Assembly: GCA_030446765.1 (NCBI GenBank)
Contig: JAUJMR010000001.1
Location: 716,352-756,360, forward strand
Direction of reading: 5' to 3'
DNA: 40,009 nucleotides
DNA from: Chloroflexia bacterium
Lineage (GTDB): Bacteria > Chloroflexota > Chloroflexia > Thermobaculales > Thermobaculaceae
The notes beneath the pieces were generated by a model. The model did not search any database. It had not been told where the DNA came from and saw only the letters and a program-made list of their open reading frames with translations. Made by a program: the position numbers and the translations under genes. Positions 33,672 through 40,009 of this stretch are shown one piece after another. Numbering within the stretch: the first letter of the stretch is position 1; every line of letters begins with the position of its first letter.

Positions 33672-34364
33672 TTGGCGACAATCCAGATCTGGGGCGGTGG
33701 CCCGTATCACCCGACGCGCGCGCAGGCCGAAGTACTGCGCGAACCGCTGCAAGCGATGGGACATGGAGTACGCTACGGGGACGACCGATCCGTGTTCGAG
33801 CCCAACCGCCTGCGCAGTGCGGACCTACTCGTCATGTCCGGGCTCGACTGGTCCGCCATGACGAAGGTAGATCCGAAGAACTGGGTCGAACCCGGCCCCA
33901 TACCCGAACGTTACGAGCCGCTAGCAGAGGAACATTTCCGGGCGATTCAAGGGCACTTGGAGGCAGGTAAGCCATTGCTCTGCCACCACACCTCGATCAT
34001 CAGCTTCGACGAGCGCGATGAGTTCACGGAGTTCTTCGATGGTCGCTGGATCGACGGCCGCAGCACCCACTCGCCGTACCAGGAGTTCGAGGTTCACCTC
34101 TGTGACACGGAGCATCCGGCGACGGCTGGGCTCTCCGACTTCCGCATCTCCGACGAACTGTATTACAACCTGATCGAACCCACGCGCAGCACAGTACTGA
34201 TGGAAGCGGAGTACGAGGGCAGGCGCTGGCCGCTCGGGTGGGCTGGCCAGTACGGGGATGCGCGCGTGCTCTACTCTGCACTCGGCCACGACATGCAATC
34301 ATACGCCAGCCCGGAGCTCCAGCAGTTTCTGCTCAACAGCATCGCGTGGCTGCTAGACCGGTGA
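33672..34364 (+). CDS. ThuA-like trehalose utilization family protein
   Basis: A 230-residue protein with a class I glutamine amidotransferase-like fold lacking the usual triad. It opens TIQIWGGGPYHPTRAQAEVL and has the ThuA-type segments DLLVMSGLDW, LEAGKPLLCHHTSI, FEVHLCDTEHPATAGLSDF and GWAGQYGDARVLYSALGHD. The start is TTG 33672, with GGGGG about 7 bases upstream; no ATG is available. ThuA proteins occur with sugar oxidoreductases, and a Gfo/Idh/MocA gene follows 91 bases later, so the two probably serve sugar or polyol catabolism. The reaction is not known with certainty. Confidence 0.88.
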   Translation: MATIQIWGGGPYHPTRAQAEVLREPLQAMGHGVRYGDDRSVFEPNRLRSADLLVMSGLDWSAMTKVDPKNWVEPGPIPERYEPLAEEHFRAIQGHLEAGKPLLCHHTSIISFDERDEFTEFFDGRWIDGRSTHSPYQEFEVHLCDTEHPATAGLSDFRISDELYYNLIEPTRSTVLMEAEYEGRRWPLGWAGQYGDARVLYSALGHDMQSYASPELQQFLLNSIAWLLDR

Positions 34365-34455
34365 CTGTCTATCTCCAGGGCACGGCTGCGTTGCGATGGT
34401 ACCCGGCTATGGACGCAGTTGATTTGAGGACGAGAGAACAAAAGGAGAACATGGC

Positions 34456-35499
34456 ATGTATCGCGTAGCGATCATCGGCGTCGGCAGAGGTGGACAGGGC
34501 ATCGGGGGGCACAGCATCGGCTACCGACACGCGATGTCGTACCAGGCCCAGGGCAACTGCGAGATCGTCGCGGTCGCCGATATATCGGAGGAAAACCTTT
34601 CTCGCTTCGCGACAGAGTACAACGTCGGGGCCACGTACGCGGACTACCAGCAGATGATCGCCGATACCAAACCCGACATCGTCAGCGTGGCAACCTATGC
34701 CGGCTTGCACCGCCCGATGGTGGAGGCGTGCGCCGAGGCCGGGGTCCGCGGCGTCTGGTGCGAGAAGCCGTTCGCCCTGAATATGGACGACGGCATCGCG
34801 ATGGTCGAGGCGTGCGAGCGCACGGGGACGAAGATGATCGTGGATCATCAGCGGCGGTATCTACACCACTTCCAGGAGGCGAAGCGGCTGTGGTGCGAGG
34901 GCGCCGTGGGCGATCCGGTCCAGATCTTCGCGAATGTCGGCGCGCCAGACATGATGGAGTGGGGCACCCACTGGCTGGACACAATGAACTTCCTGATGAA
35001 CGACGAACCCGCGAGCTGGGTGCTCGGGCAGGTGCGCTGTACGGGCGCACGCCGCGCGTATGGACACGTGCAGGAGGAACATGGCCTCGCGTACATTGGC
35101 TTCGCGGACGGCACGCGCGGAATCCTCGAGAGCATCGAGCAGATCAACGGCGACTTCGCGCTGCGTCTGATCGGCACCGATGGCTTCATCGACTGCAAGC
35201 AGGATGGCCGGCTGCGGGTGCTCAACGGCGACGGCTGGCGCGACGTGCCGGTGCGATCAAACATCCACAGCCCGTCCGCCGGATACGAGGCAGAGGACGC
35301 GTGGCTTGCGGCGCTCCAGGCACTGCTTGACTGGCTGGAAGGCAGTCCTGAGCCGGAGGTATCGGCACGCAAGGGTCTGGCAACAACGGAGCTGTACCTC
35401 GCGGCCTACGAGTCCGCCCGCCGCCGCGACCGCGTGGACCTCCCGCTGACCACGCAAGCGGAGCTACCGCTGGAGGCAATAGCCGAGAAACGAGCTTGA
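34456..35499 (+). CDS. Gfo/Idh/MocA-family oxidoreductase
   Basis: A 347-residue NAD(P)-dependent sugar or inositol dehydrogenase-like enzyme. The N-terminal Rossmann fold has GVGRGGQG (8-15), VAVADISEENL, H85 in AGLHRPM and the EKP motif at 103-105 (CEKPFAL). The C-terminal domain includes DHQRRYLHHF and WGTHWLDTMNFL. AAAGGAG (34441-34447) sits about 8 bases before the ATG at 34456. A closer ATG at 34451 is in another frame and reads only MACIA before a stop. It forms a likely operon with the ThuA gene. The substrate cannot be read from sequence. Confidence 0.92.
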   Translation: MYRVAIIGVGRGGQGIGGHSIGYRHAMSYQAQGNCEIVAVADISEENLSRFATEYNVGATYADYQQMIADTKPDIVSVATYAGLHRPMVEACAEAGVRGVWCEKPFALNMDDGIAMVEACERTGTKMIVDHQRRYLHHFQEAKRLWCEGAVGDPVQIFANVGAPDMMEWGTHWLDTMNFLMNDEPASWVLGQVRCTGARRAYGHVQEEHGLAYIGFADGTRGILESIEQINGDFALRLIGTDGFIDCKQDGRLRVLNGDGWRDVPVRSNIHSPSAGYEAEDAWLAALQALLDWLEGSPEPEVSARKGLATTELYLAAYESARRRDRVDLPLTTQAELPLEAIAEKRA

Positions 35500-35562
35500 T
35501 GACGCGGAATATAGCTGATTAGCCAGCCGACGGGTCTCCGCCCCCTCCGAGGCGGTCCAGTG

Positions 35563-35612
35563 CCGTATAACGGCTGTCGGTGAGTAGTCCAGCCACGACA
35601 GCCGTTATACGG
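35563..35612. repeat. perfect 17-bp inverted repeat (hairpin)
   Basis: CCGTATAACGGCTGTCG (35563-35579) and CGACAGCCGTTATACGG (35596-35612) are exact reverse complements around a 16-base loop. It lies 64 bases past the oxidoreductase gene and directly before repeat copy 2. No T-run follows, so it may be a mobile or structural repeat, not a simple terminator. Confidence 0.85.
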
Positions 35613-35616
35613 ATTC

Positions 35617-35730
35617 CGGCTGAACGATAGGGCAACCGTCATTCCGAGCATGCGAGGAATCCGTGGTACGGGCTACGGATCCCTCACTGCGTTCGGGATG
35701 ACATGCGATAGTCTTCAACCGGATTGCGTA
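35617..35730. repeat. dispersed palindromic repeat, copy 2
   Basis: It matches 14063-14177 end to end. Shared blocks include CGGCTGAAC, GTCATTC-GAG, GTGGTACGGG, CGGATCCCTC, CTGCGTTCGG-ATGACAT and TTCAACCGGAT-GCGTA. The inner GTCATTC/ATGAC pairing is kept, while the outer ends pair less well than in copy 1. It has the same orientation as copy 1. Confidence 0.85.
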
Positions 35731-35828
35731 ACAGCCCACCCTGGGGCGGAGACGGCCGTGATCGTTCGTGCGTGCTCCCTGGTGCCGTTGCGCCACACGA
35801 TATCCGGGCCGAAGCACGAGCGGCATTT

Positions 35829-36266
35829 TTATTCCCCGAGCACCTGGAGCAGTTCATCGGCGTGCTCGGCAGGAGTGACCTTCTCAAAGACGTGCTGGAT
35901 ATGCCCCTGTTCATCGATAACGAACGTGGTGCGCATGACACCCCGTGGCCCGCGCGCGCCGTACGCTTCCGCGACTTTCTGCTCGGTGTCGGCGAGTAGC
36001 GTGAACGGCAGGTCGTATTTCTGCTTGAAGGCCAGATGGCTCTGTGAGTCGTCAGGGCTTACCCCCAGAACCTTCGCGTTCCGTGTCTGGAACTTCGGGA
36101 ACTGATCCCGGATCGCGCACGCTTCGATGGTGCAGCCGGGGGTATCGTCTTTCGGGTAGAAGTAGAGCACGACCTGCTGGCCACGCAGATCCGTGAGGCT
36201 AATCGTGTCTCCCTTTTCATCGGGCAGGGCAAATTCGGGTGCGGGGTTTCCGGACTGCAGACTCAT
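35829..36266 (-). CDS. bcp: thioredoxin-dependent peroxiredoxin (BCP/PrxQ type)
   Basis: Reduces hydrogen peroxide and organic hydroperoxides using thioredoxin. It has 145 residues. The peroxidatic Cys45 lies in DDTPGCTIEAC, and the resolving Cys50 five residues later is the PrxQ arrangement. FYPKDDTPGC and GVSPDDSQSH are family hallmarks, and GVMRTTFVIDEQG follows. ATG 36266 overlaps the larB stop as ATGA, so the longer open frame is rejected. It is probably co-transcribed with larB; no functional tie is known. Confidence 0.95.
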   Translation of the reverse strand: MSLQSGNPAPEFALPDEKGDTISLTDLRGQQVVLYFYPKDDTPGCTIEACAIRDQFPKFQTRNAKVLGVSPDDSQSHLAFKQKYDLPFTLLADTEQKVAEAYGARGPRGVMRTTFVIDEQGHIQHVFEKVTPAEHADELLQVLGE

Positions 36267-37006
36267 GGGGCAGATGCCTTTCTGGCCTCGGCGGCCTTGT
36301 TTGCGATGAGGGCGGCCATCGAGCCCGCTCCCACGCCGTTGTCGATGTTCACCACGGCCAAACCGGGCGAGCAGCTTTGCAGCATGGTCAGTAGTGATGC
36401 AATTCCCGCGCCGCCCGCACCATATCCGGTCGACGTTGGCAGCCCGATCACCGGAACGTTCACCAGACCGGTCACCACGGACGGCAATGCACCGTCCATT
36501 CCGGCGGCTACAACGATTGAATCGACGCCCTCCTCCAGAAGGCCACGCAACGGCGGGAACAGCCGGTGCAGCCCGGCGACGCCGACATCGTAGATCTCCT
36601 TCGTCACGCACCCCATTTGCTCCGCGACGATTAGCGCCTCCTGCGCGAACGGGATGTCGGACGAGCCGGCAGTCATGATGCCGACCCTCCCACCAGTGCG
36701 TCGGGCGGGGCGGGCCGTATCCTGGATGCCGAGGCTCCAGCCGCCGGTGAGCAGGTGGGTCTTCTCGTAGCGGCTTCGCAATGCCGCGTGCAGTTCGGGG
36801 TCCGGTCGACTCACGATCGCACGGCCAGTGCGCTCCAGCAACGCAGCCACCAGGCGCCCGACCATCTCCACGGTCTTACCAGGCGCATAGATTACCTCGG
36901 GAACCCCCTTGCGGCTCTCCCGCTGCGGATCCAGGCGGGCATCCACCGTTCCGGGGGGCTCGCTGCTCCGGGCTAGGCTCGCCAGCAGGTCGGCGAATGG
37001 GTCCAC
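36263..37006 (-). CDS. larB: LarB-type pyridinium-biscarboxylate mononucleotide synthase
   Basis: A 247-residue protein of the AIR-carboxylase-like LarB family. It makes the pyridinium-3,5-biscarboxylate nucleotide precursor of the nickel-pincer cofactor from nicotinate adenine dinucleotide. Landmarks are SRKGVPEVIYAPGKT near the N-terminus, then GIMTAGSSDIPFAQEA, GMDGALPSVVTGLVNVPVI and GLPTSTGYG. C212, in QSCSPGLAVVNIDNG, is a candidate for the cysteine that carries the substrate adduct. The GTG start at 37006 shares one base with the stop of the PAP2 gene. LarC, LarE and LarA are not in the window. Confidence 0.9.
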   Translation of the reverse strand: MDPFADLLASLARSSEPPGTVDARLDPQRESRKGVPEVIYAPGKTVEMVGRLVAALLERTGRAIVSRPDPELHAALRSRYEKTHLLTGGWSLGIQDTARPARRTGGRVGIMTAGSSDIPFAQEALIVAEQMGCVTKEIYDVGVAGLHRLFPPLRGLLEEGVDSIVVAAGMDGALPSVVTGLVNVPVIGLPTSTGYGAGGAGIASLLTMLQSCSPGLAVVNIDNGVGAGSMAALIANKAAEARKASAP

Positions 37007-37974
37007 TACGCGGGCCTCGAACTGGCCGGGCGATGTACCCGAGCCGCGTGGCGGGAAGCGCGCCAGGCATAGAACCGCTCCAGCGCGAAGAACGTCACGA
37101 CGGCGTATACGATGCCGGCAAGTACGTCGATCACGTAATGGTCACCCATGTACACGACGCTGAACCAGAGGCAGAAACAGTACACCAGTGCGAAAGGCGC
37201 GGCAACTCGCCAGTACACTAGACTAAAGAGGAACACGAGCGTCGGGTACGCGGCGTGCAGACTCGGCATGGCAGCGACTTCATTGGGGTTGCCGTTGGAC
37301 ATGATCCACGACCAGTTCATCCCCAGGCCGAGGGTTTGTGGTATCCAGGCGCGGAGCAGGTAGATCGGCTCGGGGATCGTCTTCAACGGCGAGGAGGCCA
37401 TCCACGGCGGAACAGCCGGAAACACCACATACGTGATGATGCCCGCCGTCGAGAGCAGAAGCAGCGCGTACACGAAGCGCCAGTAGAGACCCCGGCTGCG
37501 AATCCACAGCAGGAACGCGTATCCGAGAGCAAGCACGAAATGGAACGCCCAGAAGAACGTTGCCACAATGTCATACCACGCGGCCTGCCCCGGTGTGAAC
37601 AGCCACCGCTGCAGTACGGCACTCGGTATGTGCCCGTTGAATAGCCAGCGCTCGACAGCGACAAGATCCTCATTGTGGAGGGGGAAGCCACCACCGAGCT
37701 TCACATCATTGGCATAGCCACGCAACATCTGCCAGCCGAAGAAGAGTATCACGAAGGGTATCCAGTCGCGCAGGAACGTCTTGCCCTGGCCGAGCACGAT
37801 CGCGGCAAGCACCACGAATATGAGGAAGGTGTCGGGCCCGATAAAGCCACCCCGGAAGAACATGACGAGACCAAGGACCGCCGCATACACCGTAATCCCG
37901 ATCAGGTACACCCTGGTGGAGATACCGCCCGTGGCCTCAACGTTGCGCGGCTGGAGCTTCTCGGAGCTAGCCAA
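37006..37974 (-). CDS. PAP2-superfamily membrane protein (Aur1-like)
   Basis: A polytopic membrane protein of about 322 residues with six or more helices. PAP2 catalytic regions are visible: the middle motif PSLHAAYP with its His, and the last motif GDHYVIDVLAG with His and Asp. The C1 region is diverged (FHFVLALGY). This pattern is typical of inositol-phosphorylceramide-synthase (Aur1) relatives, which transfer phospho-head groups, as well as lipid phosphatases. The start is uncertain. TTG 37974, which overlaps the end of the upstream glycosyltransferase gene by 8 bases and has AAAGG upstream, is preferred over the frame's earlier start. It closely resembles the partial gene at the right edge. 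Confidence 0.82.
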   Translation of the reverse strand: MASSEKLQPRNVEATGGISTRVYLIGITVYAAVLGLVMFFRGGFIGPDTFLIFVVLAAIVLGQGKTFLRDWIPFVILFFGWQMLRGYANDVKLGGGFPLHNEDLVAVERWLFNGHIPSAVLQRWLFTPGQAAWYDIVATFFWAFHFVLALGYAFLLWIRSRGLYWRFVYALLLLSTAGIITYVVFPAVPPWMASSPLKTIPEPIYLLRAWIPQTLGLGMNWSWIMSNGNPNEVAAMPSLHAAYPTLVFLFSLVYWRVAAPFALVYCFCLWFSVVYMGDHYVIDVLAGIVYAVVTFFALERFYAWRASRHAARVHRPASSRPA

Positions 37975-39544
37975 CCTTGACCAGCCTTTCTGCTGGAGGA
38001 TCGGGGTCGACGGTATCGACAAGAATCAGCAGGGCCAGCGCGAGGAGGGGCAGCAAGAAGATGAACAGCCCGGTCATCGCGGAATCGGCAAACCGGAAGT
38101 AGCTCCGACAGTTCGAGCAGCTATACACCGCCATCGCCGTTAGCGATAGCACCGTTGTGACGAGCCACACATAGCGTCGCCGGCTGATGGCGGCGAGCGA
38201 GACGAGCGTCGTGGCATACCACGGCCAGAAGTACGGTCCAATGAAGAAGAGATACGCGAAAAGGAACCAGAACCACACCTCGACGAGGTCGCTGCGCTCC
38301 TTGATGCGGCGCGCGAGCCGCAGGCCAACCGTCAGAAAGAGCACAGCGCTGAGCACGCGAACCAAGGTGTCCGCAAGGTCACCCGCCCGGATGGGCGCGA
38401 GGTTCCATTGACCGACGTTGGCCACCCACACCATCAGATCGCGCAGGCCGTTATACGCAACTGCTGGAAGAGAGTTCAGATACCAGGCACTCTGCGGCGG
38501 CAAAGTGTACATGCGCCGCCACCCCCCCTGGCTCATATAGGGAATCCAGCTCACGAACCAGACCGAGAGTATGGCGATTCCGAGGATGAAGAGTCGGTGT
38601 ACCTTCTCGCGAACGGTGCCAGTGCCCCGGACCAGCGCGAAGACGTAGAGTGGCACGAAGAGCGCGGCTGTGAACTTGATCGCGATCGCGATACCGAGCA
38701 GAACCGCGCCGATGACCGCCCGCCGATGGAAGTAGGCGAACAGCGCCCCCAGCACGCCAAGTAACATCAGGGAATCGTTGTGCGCGTTGCCCGCAAACTC
38801 CGTCAGTGGCAGTGGGTTCCAACCGTAGACGGCCATCGAGAGCGCACTGTGCTGCGGACTCACTTTGCGCACGATGGCCCCGACGAGCACAGCGTTCAGC
38901 AGGTGGGTGAGTGCAGCGGCAACCTTGAAGGCGAGCACATGTGCATACACACCGCCTGGCACCAGCTTGTTGATCAGCGCCGACCAGGTGGTCCAGAGCG
39001 GGCCATACGGGCTGAGCAGATTGCGCCAGTCCACCCGGCCGAGGAACGGATCGCTCGGCGCATCTGAGGGCAGCGTGACGTATGGATTCAGCCCATGGAC
39101 CTCGACCATGCGCCCGTAGAAGATGTAGCCATACACATCGTTCGAGTACAGGTCCGGATTGAGTATCGCGGGTACCGTGAGCAGGCCCGTAAACAGCAAG
39201 ACGAAGCGACTCAGGCGAGGATGCTCGCTGTGACGGACACAGTACAGCGCGTAAACATACGAGGCGAAGAGCAACACGAGGGCAACCGTGTATAGCACGA
39301 TGCGCGCGAGGACACGCACCGGCAACCCCAGCACCTCGGGGCCGACTACCGGCATCCACCCCGGCAACGGGACGACACGCGCAAGCATGAGCAGTACCGT
39401 GGCGATGAAGAGCGCGATGCACGCCCGTTTCAGGTTCGGCTCCCGCGTCGGTTGGCCGTACGGCAAACCTCGTCCAAAACCTGGCGCGATCCGCTTCGCC
39501 GCCGGTCGTGCCGCTTCTACTATGTATGCCATCGGCTGCGCCAT
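37967..39544 (-). CDS. polytopic glycosyltransferase (GT87/mannosyltransferase-like)
   Basis: A 525-residue integral membrane protein with about twelve hydrophobic helices. Features of GT-C glycosyltransferases are present: an acidic site after the first helices (NPDLYSNDVYGYIFYGRMV), then NPYVTLPSDAP, LLSPYGPLWT and EFAGNAHNDSLML. Such enzymes use polyprenyl-phosphate sugars and add hexose to lipid-linked glycans on the outer face of the membrane. ATG 39544 is used, although no good Shine-Dalgarno is visible; ATG 39532 is an alternative. It lies between two PAP2 paralogues on the same strand, and its end overlaps the next gene, suggesting a joint role in glycolipid assembly. The sugar is unknown. 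Confidence 0.8.
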   Translation of the reverse strand: MAQPMAYIVEAARPAAKRIAPGFGRGLPYGQPTREPNLKRACIALFIATVLLMLARVVPLPGWMPVVGPEVLGLPVRVLARIVLYTVALVLLFASYVYALYCVRHSEHPRLSRFVLLFTGLLTVPAILNPDLYSNDVYGYIFYGRMVEVHGLNPYVTLPSDAPSDPFLGRVDWRNLLSPYGPLWTTWSALINKLVPGGVYAHVLAFKVAAALTHLLNAVLVGAIVRKVSPQHSALSMAVYGWNPLPLTEFAGNAHNDSLMLLGVLGALFAYFHRRAVIGAVLLGIAIAIKFTAALFVPLYVFALVRGTGTVREKVHRLFILGIAILSVWFVSWIPYMSQGGWRRMYTLPPQSAWYLNSLPAVAYNGLRDLMVWVANVGQWNLAPIRAGDLADTLVRVLSAVLFLTVGLRLARRIKERSDLVEVWFWFLFAYLFFIGPYFWPWYATTLVSLAAISRRRYVWLVTTVLSLTAMAVYSCSNCRSYFRFADSAMTGLFIFLLPLLALALLILVDTVDPDPPAERLVKVG

Positions 39545-39632
39545 GTTCGTATTTGTGCCTCGCCCTGAGAAACGACTGCTGCTACTGTACCATCGGCGGC
39601 CGAGCCCTGGTTGATGTTCGCCTCTCCACGGG

Positions 39633-40009
39633 TCAGACAGCGGTACTGGTTGATTGGCGATCCATCGCCATTCTGCCTGCGCTGCGCCGCCGCTGTAACC
39701 AGCCCACTGTCTCTAAAGCGAGCAGTGTAGCAAGCGCATAAACGATACCGGCCAGTACATCGACCACGTAGTGATCGCCCAAGTATACGATGCTGAACCA
39801 CAGGCAGAAACAGTATAGCAAGGCCAGGGGTGCGACTCGCCGCCAGTATTGCATGGAGATAAGAAAGATTAACGTTGGATACGCGGCGTGCAGGCTCGGC
39901 ATCGCGGCGACGACGTTCGGATTGCCATAGCGCATGACGTACGAGACGTTCGGTCCGTACAGCCAGCCGCTGAACACCTCGTCCCGAATCATGTAGATGC
40001 TTTCCGGGA
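39633..40009 (-). CDS. PAP2-superfamily membrane protein, partial (5' part beyond window)
   Basis: The C-terminal part of a second PAP2/Aur1-like protein. The frame stays open to the window edge (upstream codons read PESIY before MIRDE), so the start lies outside. The motifs PSLHAAYPT and GDHYVVDVLAGIVYA repeat those of the gene at 37006-37974, and the CFCLWFSIVYLGDHY segment is almost identical. The visible part is about 125 residues. It ends 88 bases before the glycosyltransferase start on the same strand. A duplication with later insertion or shuffling of the glycosyltransferase gene is a simple explanation. Confidence 0.88.
   Translation of the reverse strand, partial: PESIYMIRDEVFSGWLYGPNVSYVMRYGNPNVVAAMPSLHAAYPTLIFLISMQYWRRVAPLALLYCFCLWFSIVYLGDHYVVDVLAGIVYALATLLALETVGWLQRRRSAGRMAMDRQSTSTAV

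Larger units (their letters stand above)
35500..35828. other. intergenic region with hairpin and repeat copy 2
   Basis: There is no gene in 329 bases. It contains a small GC hairpin (CCGCC near 35539 with GGCGG near 35551), a perfect 17-bp hairpin at 35563-35612 and the palindromic repeat at 35617-35730. Open frames here are products of the repeat. Confidence 0.6.

Overview
The window is GC-rich, densely coded bacterial chromosome. Several features suggest a Chloroflexota bacterium, perhaps of the Thermomicrobia type: the HerA/NurA/Mre11/Rad50 cluster with a separate HAS-barrel protein, the style of the secreted SpoIID-domain protein, short dispersed palindromic repeats, and frequent GTG or TTG starts with 4-base stop/start overlaps. 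This placement rests on gene content and is an inference; no rRNA is present.

Layout. 1-4160: a small unknown gene, smc (chromosome segregation ATPase) and tRNA-Gln(CUG). 4160-5490: gene-poor DNA, then a SAM methyltransferase broken by an in-frame TGA. 5680-6715 (minus): a KaiC/RadA-like ATPase coupled to a single-domain response regulator. 7087-10439 (minus): a compact cobalamin riboswitch with its own terminator, followed by a btuF-btuC-btuD-type ABC importer. 10508: tRNA-Val(CAC). 10671-13912: coaE with an overlapping MOSC gene, divergent from der-plsY. 14063-14177: first copy of a roughly 115-bp palindromic repeat. 14274-18550: a membrane protein, a dienelactone-hydrolase-like enzyme, a cupin-like protein, upp, and a PhyH-type dioxygenase behind a long structured leader. 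18368-18935: rsfS and a 60-residue membrane protein missed by ATG-only gene calling.

19089-27413 (minus) is the most striking part. It is one gene train, sbcD(mre11)-sbcC(rad50)-nurA-DUF4287-HAS barrel-herA, resembling the archaeal DNA-end resection operon but carrying two extra small genes. The Rad50 homologue has a cysteine pair spaced C-x6-C at the centre of its coiled coil, not the usual C-x2-C zinc hook.

27615-35499: DoxX, a decayed gene, xylulokinase, a secreted SpoIID-domain protein, 3-hydroxyacyl-CoA dehydrogenase, ThuA and a Gfo/Idh/MocA oxidoreductase (probable sugar or polyol metabolism). 35563-35730: a perfect 17-bp hairpin and the second copy of the repeat. 35829-40009 (minus): two PAP2-type membrane phosphatase/transferase paralogues (one cut by the window edge) flanking a polytopic glycosyltransferase, then larB and bcp. 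The lipid or glycan genes probably act together in envelope glycolipid or phospholipid synthesis.

Start codons were set from Shine-Dalgarno sequences and overlaps where visible. All family assignments come from reading motifs; no search was run.
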